A stretch of DNA of 64,000 nucleotides from an uncultured Bacteroidota bacterium. Its GTDB lineage: Bacteria; Bacteroidota; Bacteroidia; JADZBD01. How positions within the stretch are numbered: position 1 is the first letter of the stretch; each line of letters opens with the position of its first letter. A model generated the notes under the pieces. The model searched no databases and was not told the DNA's origin. It saw only the letters and a list, made by a program, of their open reading frames with translations. The stretch covers positions 52,530 to 116,529 of the forward strand of contig CALEYQ010000071.1 of NCBI GenBank assembly GCA_937924855.1, in the 5' to 3' direction. Made by a program: the position numbers and the translations under genes. Of the stretch, positions 52,686 through 61,202 are shown piece after piece.

Positions 52686-52840
52686 TAAAATCCCTTAGCG
52701 GTTGATACACAAACAGCTGCCTCCCGATTCCGGTTTTTTTTGAAGAGACATACAACCAATTGGGTTTTTTTGCGTCTTTTTTCTAAAATGGGGAATTCCC
52801 GTAAAATGAAGGTTAATTCTTTTGTTTTCAGGATTTTTCA

Positions 52841-52848
52841 TATTTTTA
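52841..52848 (+). promoter_or_regulatory. Candidate promoter for the PKD/PorP/PorE genes
   Basis: TATTTTTA fits TAnnTTTR, 22 bases before the ATG at 52871. A TTTG 16 bases upstream (52821-52824) could serve as the -33 element. Confidence 0.45.
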
Positions 52849-52870
52849 TAACCTCCAAAAATTAACCCAA

Positions 52871-55800
52871 ATGAGGAAAAATTTACTTTTTCTCCTGTTC
52901 TGTTTTCTTTTTTCAATTTCTGCCTTCTCTACCCACATCGTTGGGGGTGCTCTTACCTATGAGCATTTGGGTGGAAGTACCTATCGGGTAATTCTTAAAC
53001 TATACAGGGATTGTGCTCCCGGCAATGCAGGTTTTCCTAATACCGCAAACATCCTTGTTCGTCAGCCGAACGGAACAGCTTATTCAACCATATCTATTCC
53101 CTTTCCGGGTGCGACAGCTGTTCCGCAAAATATCGACACCTGCGTTACCAATCCCGGAATATGCCTTCAGGAAGCTATCTATTCGGCTGTTGTAAATAAC
53201 CTTCCCCCCAATAATGGAGGTTATCACATGTACTACCAGCTCTGTTGCCGGAATGCCTCGCTTGCTAACATTACCAACCCGCTATCAACAGGGGCCTCCT
53301 GGTACACCTTTATTCCTGACAATAACATCTGGCTTTCCAATTCTTCCCCCCAGTGGGCTCAACGTCCGCCCGTGTTCGTTTGTCAGAACCAGCCTTTGAA
53401 TTTTGATCACAAAGCCACCGATGCTGATGGTGATTCACTTTCGTATTCGCTCTATACACCTTACAACAATACAGCACCCACCTTTCCAGGAAACGTGGCC
53501 ACCTTTACTCCCGTTAATTGGAGTAATACCAATACCCTGAATCCTCCCACCAACATGTATGGGGCAACTATGGCTTTGGGAGGTCCTCCCGGATCCCTTA
53601 CTATAAATCCGGTAACCGGTTTACTGAACGGCAGTCCGCCCTTCGTTGGTCAGTTTGTGGTTGGTGTGCGTTGTACAGAATGGAGAAACGGAGTTAGAAT
53701 AGGAGAGATACTCCGCGATTTCCAGTTTAATGTCGTTTATTGTCCTCCCGTTTCTGTAGCCGCTTTTACAACCCAGGGAAATTGTACCGGCAGCACGGTT
53801 TGTTTTACCAACCAGACTTCTCCTCCATCAAATACTTATTTCTGGGATTTTGGTAATCCCCTATCCACAACCGATACTTCCTATGCAGCCAATCCTCCCT
53901 GCTATACCTATCCCGGAAATGGCCCCTATACCGTAACTCTGATTTCCAACTATGGAACGGCCTGCGCAGATACCGCTACTCAAACCATTTACATCGCCTA
54001 TGCAAACGCGGCCTTTACCAGCACCTCTCCGGTCTGTGCCGGGTCGCCGATTCAATTTACCGACGGCTCAACGGCCTCGCCGGGTAACAATATTAATAGC
54101 TGGTCCTGGAATTTTGGCGACGGCTCCCCGGTTTCGAATCAACAAAATCCGGTGCATGTTTACGCCAATGGTGGCACCTATACGGTTACACTTACCGTAA
54201 ACTCAACACTGGGTTGCTCATCCACCACCACGATGACGGTAACAATTCAAAGCAAACCTATTGCGAACGCCGGAGTCGACACTACGGCATGTACAAACAA
54301 CCCCATAGTTAATTTGGGTGGCACGGTGCTGAATGCTTCCGGAGGTCAATGGGTTGGAGCCGGAACTTTTTCACCCAGCAATACTTCCCTCAATGCTACC
54401 TATACGCCAACGGCTGGAGAAATTGGAGCCGGATCGGCTACTCTTTTGCTGATAACTACAGGCAATGGGGTTTGTGTGGCTGATACGGATACCATTGTAA
54501 TCACCTTCACCCCCGGACCCACCGTAACCGCAGGTCCTGATCTTTTTGTTTGCAAAGACACGGCTTTCTTTACCCTGAATGGAAGTGTTACTCTGGCAAC
54601 CGGAGGAACATGGAGCACAACAAACGGCACAGGAACTTTTAATCCCGGACCGAATCAATTGAACACAAATTATTTCCCCAGTCCGGGCGATACCGCTCTG
54701 GGGTCTGTTACTTTCGTGCTTCAGACAACAGGGAATGGGAATTGTAATCCGAGTTACGATACCGTGGTTGTATTTTTCACCAACCCGCCTACGGTTGCTA
54801 TTACCGCACCCGATTCGGCCTGCGCCGGAAGTTATATTTCCCTTTCCGGATCTTCCACTACCGGATCAGGCTACTGGACTACCATGGGATCCGGTTCATT
54901 CCTTCCATCAGATTCTATTTTAAATCCGAGTTATTTACCCAGTGCGGCTGACGATGCAGCCGGATTTGTATTGGTGATTTTCAATTCATCCAACAACGGT
55001 GGTTGCCGGGTACAGCGCGATACCGTTCGCATTACCCTGATTCCTTCTCCGGTAGCAGCATTTACTAATACCACCGTTTGTCCCTATGCCACTACCAGCT
55101 TTACCGACGGGTCTACAACCTCTGTGGGCAGCATTACTTCCTGGAACTGGAATTTTGGTGATGCCACACCTAACGGTACACAGCAAAACCCCTCGCATGT
55201 TTACATAAACCCCGGATCTTATCAGGTAACCTTGGTGGTTACCTCCTCCAATGGTTGTGTGGACACGCTGGTTCAAACCGTAAATGTTCATTTTCCTCCC
55301 GTTGCTAATTTTGGAAATCTTACCGCCTGTCAGAACGACGGCGTTCAATTCCTCGACAGCTCAACAACTCAGTCGGGAACTATTTCTGGATGGCTGTGGA
55401 ATTTTGGCGATAACGGAACCGGCAATATTCAGAACCCGAACCATGTTTATGCTAATGCCGGTAGTTATAACGTAACACTTATTGTCACCAACTCTGTAGG
55501 TTGCTCCGATACCATCACCAGGCCTGTAGTGGTAAATCCTCAACCCAATGCCGCCTTCATTGCTGATGATTACACGGCAGTTATCGGACAAACCATAAAC
55601 TTTACCGATCAGTCACAAACCAATATTGTTTCCTGGAACTGGAATTTTGGTGATGGCTCTCCGAATAGCAACCAGCAAAATCCATCCCACACGTATAACC
55701 AGGGTGGAATTTATACCGTTACCCTGATTGTTATTGATGCCAATGGTTGTTCGGATACTATAACCGACCAGATTATTATTTCACTTCCTCCCTTACTTCC

Positions 55801-56056
55801 TTCCGGATTTTCTCCCAATGGTGATGGAAGTAATGATATTCTTTTTGTGAAAGGAGGTCCCTTTAAAGATCTCGACTTCCGGGTATATAATAACTGGGGC
55901 GAACTTTTGTTCATTTCAACCAGCCAATCTGTTGGATGGGACGGACGCAGAAATGGCATAGAACAACCTATGGGAGTATATATCTACACCGTTAGGGGAA
56001 CCACAGAAGATAATGTAAAGCATGAATTGAAGGGAGATGTTACCCTGGTGAGATAA
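52871..56056 (+). CDS. PKD-repeat protein with gliding-motility type B sorting domain
   Basis: A 1061-residue exported protein. After a signal peptide, the N-terminal domain (about 17-290) begins THIVGGALTYEHLGGSTYRVI and includes a D-A-D-G-D calcium-loop-like segment (KATDADGDSLSYS), a module common at the N-terminus of large Bacteroidota adhesins. Then come several PKD domains with WNFGDGSP signatures (about 297-370, 380-460, 727-810, 812-895 and 897-970), interrupted by a stretch of beta domains (about 465-725). The C-terminus (about 975-1061, PSGFSPNGDGSNDILFVKG) is the gliding-motility-associated type B T9SS domain. Type B cargo needs a dedicated PorP/SprF protein, and one is encoded 15 bases downstream. 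Confidence 0.9.
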   Translation: MRKNLLFLLFCFLFSISAFSTHIVGGALTYEHLGGSTYRVILKLYRDCAPGNAGFPNTANILVRQPNGTAYSTISIPFPGATAVPQNIDTCVTNPGICLQEAIYSAVVNNLPPNNGGYHMYYQLCCRNASLANITNPLSTGASWYTFIPDNNIWLSNSSPQWAQRPPVFVCQNQPLNFDHKATDADGDSLSYSLYTPYNNTAPTFPGNVATFTPVNWSNTNTLNPPTNMYGATMALGGPPGSLTINPVTGLLNGSPPFVGQFVVGVRCTEWRNGVRIGEILRDFQFNVVYCPPVSVAAFTTQGNCTGSTVCFTNQTSPPSNTYFWDFGNPLSTTDTSYAANPPCYTYPGNGPYTVTLISNYGTACADTATQTIYIAYANAAFTSTSPVCAGSPIQFTDGSTASPGNNINSWSWNFGDGSPVSNQQNPVHVYANGGTYTVTLTVNSTLGCSSTTTMTVTIQSKPIANAGVDTTACTNNPIVNLGGTVLNASGGQWVGAGTFSPSNTSLNATYTPTAGEIGAGSATLLLITTGNGVCVADTDTIVITFTPGPTVTAGPDLFVCKDTAFFTLNGSVTLATGGTWSTTNGTGTFNPGPNQLNTNYFPSPGDTALGSVTFVLQTTGNGNCNPSYDTVVVFFTNPPTVAITAPDSACAGSYISLSGSSTTGSGYWTTMGSGSFLPSDSILNPSYLPSAADDAAGFVLVIFNSSNNGGCRVQRDTVRITLIPSPVAAFTNTTVCPYATTSFTDGSTTSVGSITSWNWNFGDATPNGTQQNPSHVYINPGSYQVTLVVTSSNGCVDTLVQTVNVHFPPVANFGNLTACQNDGVQFLDSSTTQSGTISGWLWNFGDNGTGNIQNPNHVYANAGSYNVTLIVTNSVGCSDTITRPVVVNPQPNAAFIADDYTAVIGQTINFTDQSQTNIVSWNWNFGDGSPNSNQQNPSHTYNQGGIYTVTLIVIDANGCSDTITDQIIISLPPLLPSGFSPNGDGSNDILFVKGGPFKDLDFRVYNNWGELLFISTSQSVGWDGRRNGIEQPMGVYIYTVRGTTEDNVKHELKGDVTLVR

Positions 56057-56071
56057 TTTTCCGAAAAAATT

Positions 56072-57130
56072 ATGAAAAAATATTTATCGACTTATTTTTT
56101 GCGGGGTGGTTTTCTTGTATTGCTAATCGCCGGCTCTTTTTCAGCCCGGGCTCAGGATTTCCACCTTTCGCAATACGATGCAGCCCCGCTGAATCTGAAT
56201 CCATCAATGACAGGATTATTTGAAGGTTATTACCGGATTCATGCTCATTACAGAACCCAGTGGTCGGCCATTGCGACCAATCCTTTTCAAACCTTCGCAG
56301 TTTCTTTTGATATGCCCGTGGAAAAATGGGCTTTCGGTGGACAATTAATGGATTACCGTGCCGGTGCAGGGAACTACAATGTATTTAGTTTTTTGGGTTC
56401 TGTCGGGTACGACTACGCCCTTGACAAGGAAAACGAATACCACCATATTTCCGGGGGAGTTCAATTGGGTATTATGCAACAGAGCATCAACTTCGGGAAG
56501 CTTACCTGGGATGCTCAATATACCAATGCCAACGGAGGTAGTTTCAACACTTCATTGCCTTCCCAGGAAACTTTTGCCAATGACGGAATGTTTATGCCCG
56601 ATTTGAATGCCGGTTTCATTTACTATTACGGAAAAGAAAAATCCAGGTTGAATCCATTCATTGGGTTTGCCGCTAATCATTTAACCCGGCCGAAAGAAAC
56701 TTTTTACGCCTCGGATAACCGGCTTCCCATCCGCTATACCATTCATGGAGGAACAAGAGTAAACGTGAACGAAAAACTTCAACTGCTGCCCAAGTTTTTG
56801 ATTTTACGCCAAACCAATGCGCGGGAACTAACCGCAAGCCTGGTTGCCCAATACTATTTGGCGCAATCGGATGTTTTCCTGTTCGCAGGACCCACTTTCC
56901 GCCTTTCCGGTCCCCTTGGGAACAAAGCAAACTATTACGGTGCCGAAAATGATGCAGCAGTAATTGATATGGGGATGAAAATGGGCTCCTTCATTTACCG
57001 ACTCAGTTACGATATTAATACCTCTTCGCTTCAGCCCTACACGAACAGCAGGGGAGGACTTGAAATTTCGGTAACCTATACCGGCCGGAGAAGCCAGCCT
57101 GATCGAATTCCTAACTGTCCGCGTTTATAA
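56072..57130 (+). CDS. PorP/SprF family T9SS outer-membrane protein
   Basis: A 352-residue beta-barrel protein with a signal peptide. The N-terminal region (DFHLSQYDAAPLNLNPSMTGLFEGYYRIHAHYRTQWSAI) is the PorP/SprF signature, and strands such as FMPDLNAGFIYYYGKEK follow. These proteins assist T9SS export and often sit beside the gene for their own type B cargo, as SprF does beside SprB. Here the type B PKD protein is immediately upstream, and a PorE-like OmpA protein starts five bases downstream, forming a typical cargo/PorP/OmpA set. Confidence 0.92.
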   Translation: MKKYLSTYFLRGGFLVLLIAGSFSARAQDFHLSQYDAAPLNLNPSMTGLFEGYYRIHAHYRTQWSAIATNPFQTFAVSFDMPVEKWAFGGQLMDYRAGAGNYNVFSFLGSVGYDYALDKENEYHHISGGVQLGIMQQSINFGKLTWDAQYTNANGGSFNTSLPSQETFANDGMFMPDLNAGFIYYYGKEKSRLNPFIGFAANHLTRPKETFYASDNRLPIRYTIHGGTRVNVNEKLQLLPKFLILRQTNARELTASLVAQYYLAQSDVFLFAGPTFRLSGPLGNKANYYGAENDAAVIDMGMKMGSFIYRLSYDINTSSLQPYTNSRGGLEISVTYTGRRSQPDRIPNCPRL

Positions 57131-57135
57131 GAAGT

Positions 57136-59277
57136 ATGAGAAAGATATTTTCACTTGCCCTTTTGTTTTTGTTTTCTGTGATGGTTTATGGCCAAACCCG
57201 TAAAGAGTGGCTGGCTTATGCTGATGCTGCTTTTGAGAACCGGGATTATTCTTCGGCTGCCTATTATTACCAGAAAGTAATTGATCCGGGAACGCATCAT
57301 TCCCGCGATTATATTTTTCCTTATGTAATCCGCACCTGGATTCCACCTCTTGATTCCACCCGAAAAGATTCTGCTTCAGTTCCGACTCCGGTAGATTCCA
57401 CGCAACAGGTGCCCAAAAATATTACGCAGCGTATCGGGTATGATTATGTGGTTCATCAGATTGCCACTTGTTACCGGTTAATGCGCGACTATGAAAAGGC
57501 TGAGACATGGTATGCGAAAGCCGTGCAGCAAAATATTGCCCGATATCCGGAAGACAAACTTTATTACGGTTATTCCCTTATGGAAAACCAAAAGTATAAA
57601 GAAGCGCTTTCTGTTTTTGAATCAATAGGAGCTGACACCCTTTCACCCGATAAAGCCTTGCAGAAAATGGCAAAAACCGGCGCTCTGAGTTGTTATTTTG
57701 CCCTCGACAGCAACAGTTTTAAGCCGGCTACAAAAATTAAGATTCTTGATACTGTGGTCAACTCTCCTAAGGCCACCGCCACCTTTGCTTCTGGATTTTA
57801 TGGCGATAATCTGGAACTTGTGGTTTCCTCTGCGCGGGGCGACAGTAAAGTAAAAGATCCGAAAAATAAGCTTGAAAACCCTTATTATCTCTGCGATTTA
57901 TATACCATTCAGAAGCAGGACAATTCCTGGAGCAGTCCTAAAAATTTGGATGCACCCATAAACACTCCCTGGCATGAAGGTGCCGGAGTTTTATCCATTA
58001 ACAGGGATATGTTTTTCTTTACCCGTTGGAACCCGGAAAACCCCAAAGAGTGTTTCATTTATTTAACCCGTTTCATGAATGGCCGCTGGCTGGAACCCAT
58101 GAAACTTCCTTCCATAAATCTTGAGGGCTACCGGAGCATGCAGCCTTCGCTTAATCAGGAGGAGGACAAATTATTTTTTGCCAGTGATCGTCCGGGTGGA
58201 AAAGGAGGAATGGATATCTGGTATTGTGAGATTGACGAAAACGGAAACCCGGGAAATCCTAATAACGTAGGTTCCAACATTAATACTCCCGGGAATGAAT
58301 TTTCTCCGTTTTATCACAGTAAAACCACAACCTTATATTTTGCCTCGAACGGACATGTTGGACTGGGAGGATTGGACATTTTCAAATCTTACGGAACAGA
58401 AACCGATACGGTGTGGAGCGCCCCCGTAAATATGAAAGCTCCGATTAACTCATCAAAAGATGATGCCTATTTTATTATCCAGAATGATCAGAAAACCGCA
58501 TATTTTTCAAGCGATCGTGACCGCTGTGTGGGTTGCGATCCGGTTTCCTGGTGTTATAAAATTTATGAGGTTGAAAAAAACCCTCCCTTTTTTAATATCA
58601 GCGGAACGGTGTACAATGCAACCAATAACGAACCCATCCCCAATGCGCTCGTTACTTTCAAAGACGTATTGGGCAATCTTCAACCCTTCTTTTTCATCAC
58701 CAATGAAAAAGGTTATTATGAAACTCCCCTTCCTCAGGAGTTTGAGTTTTTTATTAAAGCACAGAAGAATAAATTCTTTGGCGATGCAGCCAGTATAAGT
58801 ACACTTGGAAAAACCGAAAGCGAAGATTTTGTTCAGGATTTTTACCTTACACCCATTCCGGCCGGTGAGATTGTTATTCCCGGCATTGAGTACGATTTTG
58901 ACAAGGCAACTTTACGGCCCCGATCCAAGGAAATTCTTGACAGCTTGGCTATGTTTCTTGAGCTGAACAATAACCTTGTGGTTCAGATTAACTCCCATAC
59001 CGACTTCCGGGGAAGCGATTCCTATAACCTCCAGCTTTCCAAGGAGCGGGCAAAAAGTTGTGTTGATTACCTGATATCAAAAGGCATTGCACCTGAGCGT
59101 TTGTTTTCGGAAGGATTTGGCGAGACCGCGCCTTTTGTTATGCCCGATGGAACGGTTCTCACCGAACAATACATTAACGGTTTACGAACCACCGATTTGA
59201 AGGAGGCCGCACACCAGCGGAACCGGAGAACTTCATTCAATGTGGTTAAGGAAGGGGAAATCAGGTCGAAGAAATAA
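57136..59277 (+). CDS. PorE-like protein: TPR, WD40-like, CRD, OmpA
   Basis: A 713-residue protein with a type I signal peptide (no lipobox cysteine is evident). N-terminal TPRs (about 25-200) include the segment YADAAFENRDYSSAAYYYQKV. A PD40/WD40-like region with LFFASDRPGGKGGMDIWYCE motifs spans about 230-450. A carboxypeptidase-regulatory-type domain (NISGTVYNATNNEPIPNALV) lies at about 488-560. The C-terminal OmpA-like domain (about 583-705) has IEYDFDKATLRPRS and NSHTDFRGSDSYNLQLSKERA, with the Asp and Arg that bind peptidoglycan. The domain order equals that of PorE, a T9SS component that links the outer membrane to the cell wall; unlike the Porphyromonas protein it appears not to be a lipoprotein. 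Whether it is the core PorE or an operon-specific relative is open. Confidence 0.9.
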   Translation: MRKIFSLALLFLFSVMVYGQTRKEWLAYADAAFENRDYSSAAYYYQKVIDPGTHHSRDYIFPYVIRTWIPPLDSTRKDSASVPTPVDSTQQVPKNITQRIGYDYVVHQIATCYRLMRDYEKAETWYAKAVQQNIARYPEDKLYYGYSLMENQKYKEALSVFESIGADTLSPDKALQKMAKTGALSCYFALDSNSFKPATKIKILDTVVNSPKATATFASGFYGDNLELVVSSARGDSKVKDPKNKLENPYYLCDLYTIQKQDNSWSSPKNLDAPINTPWHEGAGVLSINRDMFFFTRWNPENPKECFIYLTRFMNGRWLEPMKLPSINLEGYRSMQPSLNQEEDKLFFASDRPGGKGGMDIWYCEIDENGNPGNPNNVGSNINTPGNEFSPFYHSKTTTLYFASNGHVGLGGLDIFKSYGTETDTVWSAPVNMKAPINSSKDDAYFIIQNDQKTAYFSSDRDRCVGCDPVSWCYKIYEVEKNPPFFNISGTVYNATNNEPIPNALVTFKDVLGNLQPFFFITNEKGYYETPLPQEFEFFIKAQKNKFFGDAASISTLGKTESEDFVQDFYLTPIPAGEIVIPGIEYDFDKATLRPRSKEILDSLAMFLELNNNLVVQINSHTDFRGSDSYNLQLSKERAKSCVDYLISKGIAPERLFSEGFGETAPFVMPDGTVLTEQYINGLRTTDLKEAAHQRNRRTSFNVVKEGEIRSKK

Positions 59278-59280
59278 TCC

Positions 59281-61074
59281 TTAGTCGAGTTTAAGAACCG
59301 CCATAAAGGCACTCTGAGGAATCTCAACAGTTCCTATTTGACGCATGCGCTTTTTACCCTCTTTCTGCTTTTCTATGAGTTTGCGCTTCCGGGAGATGTC
59401 GCCACCGTAACATTTTGCCGTAACATCTTTCCGCAGTGCGGAAATGGTTTCACGGGCAATAATCTTGGCTCCAATAGCGGCCTGAATGGCAATCTGAAAC
59501 TGCTGTCGGGGAATAAGCTCTTTTAATTTTTCACAGATTTTTCGTCCAAATTCGTAGGCTCTGGTTTTATGGATAAGTGCAGAAAGCGCATCCACCGGTT
59601 CCCCGTTTACCAGGATGTCAAGGCGTACAAGGCTCGAGGCCCGGTAGCCAATCTGATGGTAATCAAAAGAGGCATAGCCCTTGGAAATAGATTTTAATTT
59701 ATCGTAAAAATCGAAAACAATTTCAGCGAGTGGCAATTCAAAAGTCAGCTCAACCCGATCGGTGGTAAGGTAAACCTGATTTTTGATTTCTCCACGCTTG
59801 TCAATGGCCAGACTAATTATGGATCCTACAAAATCTGCTTTGGTAATTATGGAAGCAGAAATATAAGGCTCTTCAACTCTTTCAAGTAAGTTAGGATCAG
59901 GAAAATCAGAAGGGTTTTTCAGGTGCATCTTCTCGCCCTTGGTAGAGTAGGCGAAATAAGATACGTTGGGAACCGTGGTAATAACAGTCATTCCAAATTC
60001 CCGCTCCAGTCTTTCCTGAATAATTTCCATGTGGAGCATGCCCAAAAAGCCGCATCGAAAACCGAAACCAAGGGCGGCTGAGGATTCCGGTTCCCAGGTT
60101 AAAGAAGCATCATTCAGACGCAACTTTTCCATGCTGTCGCGCAGTTCTTCGTAATCATCGGTATCAACCGGATAAATACCTGCGAAAACCATGGGTTTTA
60201 CATCTTCGAATCCTTTAATGGCTTCCTTACAGGGGTTCTCATAATGTGTTATGGTATCGCCCACTTTTACTTCGGCGGCAGCTTTAATTCCGGAAATAAT
60301 ATAACCCACATTTCCCGCCGAAATTTCTTTGGTTGGTTCTAATCCAAGTTTCAAGACTCCCACCTCATCGGCAATGTATTCCTTTCCGGTATTTACAAAC
60401 ATCACCTTGTCGTTTTTTTTCAGCGTTCCATTTACAACCCTGAAGTAGGCAATAATGCCCCGGAAAGGATTAAAAACAGAATCGAATATCAGTGCCTGTA
60501 AAGGAGCTTTTGGATCTCCTTTAGGAGCTGGAATACGGGTGATAATGGCTTCCAGAATTTCGGGAACACCCAATCCTGTTTTTCCACTGGCATGAATAAT
60601 TTCTTCCCTGCGGCATCCGACAAGATCTACAATCTGGTCTTTTACAAGTTCAGGTTCGGCACTTGGTAAATCAACCTTATTCAGAACAGGAATAATCTCA
60701 AGGCCGCTTTCAAGGGCCAGATACAAATTAGAAATAGTCTGTGCCTGGATTCCCTGGGCCGCATCTACCAAAAGCAAAGCGCCGTCGCAGGCTGAAAGGG
60801 CCCGGCTTACCTCATAAGAGAAATCAACGTGGCCGGGGGTATCGATAAGATTAAAAATAAATGACTTTCCATTGGAAACATAATTCATCTGGATTGCATG
60901 ACTCTTAATGGTTATGCCACGCTCGCGCTCCAGATCCATATCGTCGAGCACCTGATTCATCATTTCGCGTGAACTGATGGTGCGGGTGCTTTCAAGGAGA
61001 CGATCGGCAAGGGTACTCTTACCGTGGTCGATGTGGGCGATAATGCAAAAATTCCGAATATTTTCCATGCTCAA
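59281..61074 (-). CDS. lepA: Elongation factor 4 (LepA)
   Basis: A 597-residue ribosome-associated translational GTPase that can back-translocate stalled ribosomes. The G domain starts IRNFCIIAHIDHGKSTLADRLLE and contains GITIKSHAIQM, DTPGHVDFSYEVSRALSACDGALLLVDA and NKVDLP. The C-terminal domain unique to LepA ends with CYGGDISRKRKLIEKQKEGKKRMRQIG and SAFMAVLKLD. The ATG is preceded by a perfect -7 box. It is convergent with the PorE-like gene with only three bases between the stops, and no terminator is visible there. Confidence 0.97.
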   Translation of the reverse strand: MSMENIRNFCIIAHIDHGKSTLADRLLESTRTISSREMMNQVLDDMDLERERGITIKSHAIQMNYVSNGKSFIFNLIDTPGHVDFSYEVSRALSACDGALLLVDAAQGIQAQTISNLYLALESGLEIIPVLNKVDLPSAEPELVKDQIVDLVGCRREEIIHASGKTGLGVPEILEAIITRIPAPKGDPKAPLQALIFDSVFNPFRGIIAYFRVVNGTLKKNDKVMFVNTGKEYIADEVGVLKLGLEPTKEISAGNVGYIISGIKAAAEVKVGDTITHYENPCKEAIKGFEDVKPMVFAGIYPVDTDDYEELRDSMEKLRLNDASLTWEPESSAALGFGFRCGFLGMLHMEIIQERLEREFGMTVITTVPNVSYFAYSTKGEKMHLKNPSDFPDPNLLERVEEPYISASIITKADFVGSIISLAIDKRGEIKNQVYLTTDRVELTFELPLAEIVFDFYDKLKSISKGYASFDYHQIGYRASSLVRLDILVNGEPVDALSALIHKTRAYEFGRKICEKLKELIPRQQFQIAIQAAIGAKIIARETISALRKDVTAKCYGGDISRKRKLIEKQKEGKKRMRQIGTVEIPQSAFMAVLKLD

Positions 61075-61084
61075 AAAAGGAATG

Positions 61085-61092
61085 CAAAGGTA
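61085..61092 (-). promoter_or_regulatory. Candidate -7 promoter box for lepA
   Basis: TACCTTTG on the minus strand matches TAnnTTTG exactly and ends ten bases before the lepA ATG. Confidence 0.6.
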
Positions 61093-61165
61093 GTCTTTTG
61101 AAGGGATTTTACATTGAATATTAAAGAATTAAGGCCTGTTTTTTTGATATAAGGCAACCTAATGT

Positions 61166-61173
61166 TAATTTTA
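61166..61173 (+). promoter_or_regulatory. Candidate promoter for the second type B cargo gene
   Basis: TAATTTTA fits TAnnTTTR, with a TTTG at 61143-61146, 19 bases upstream, as a plausible -33 element. The ATG is at 61203. Confidence 0.45.
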
Positions 61174-61202
61174 TTGTCCTATTAATAAAGGCCTGAATTA
61201 CA

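Noticed and set aside
53861..55591. Several minus-strand open frames of 60-120 codons opposite the PKD protein
   Set aside because: They arise from the Thr/Asn/Gly-rich codon usage of the sense gene and have no start context or family features.
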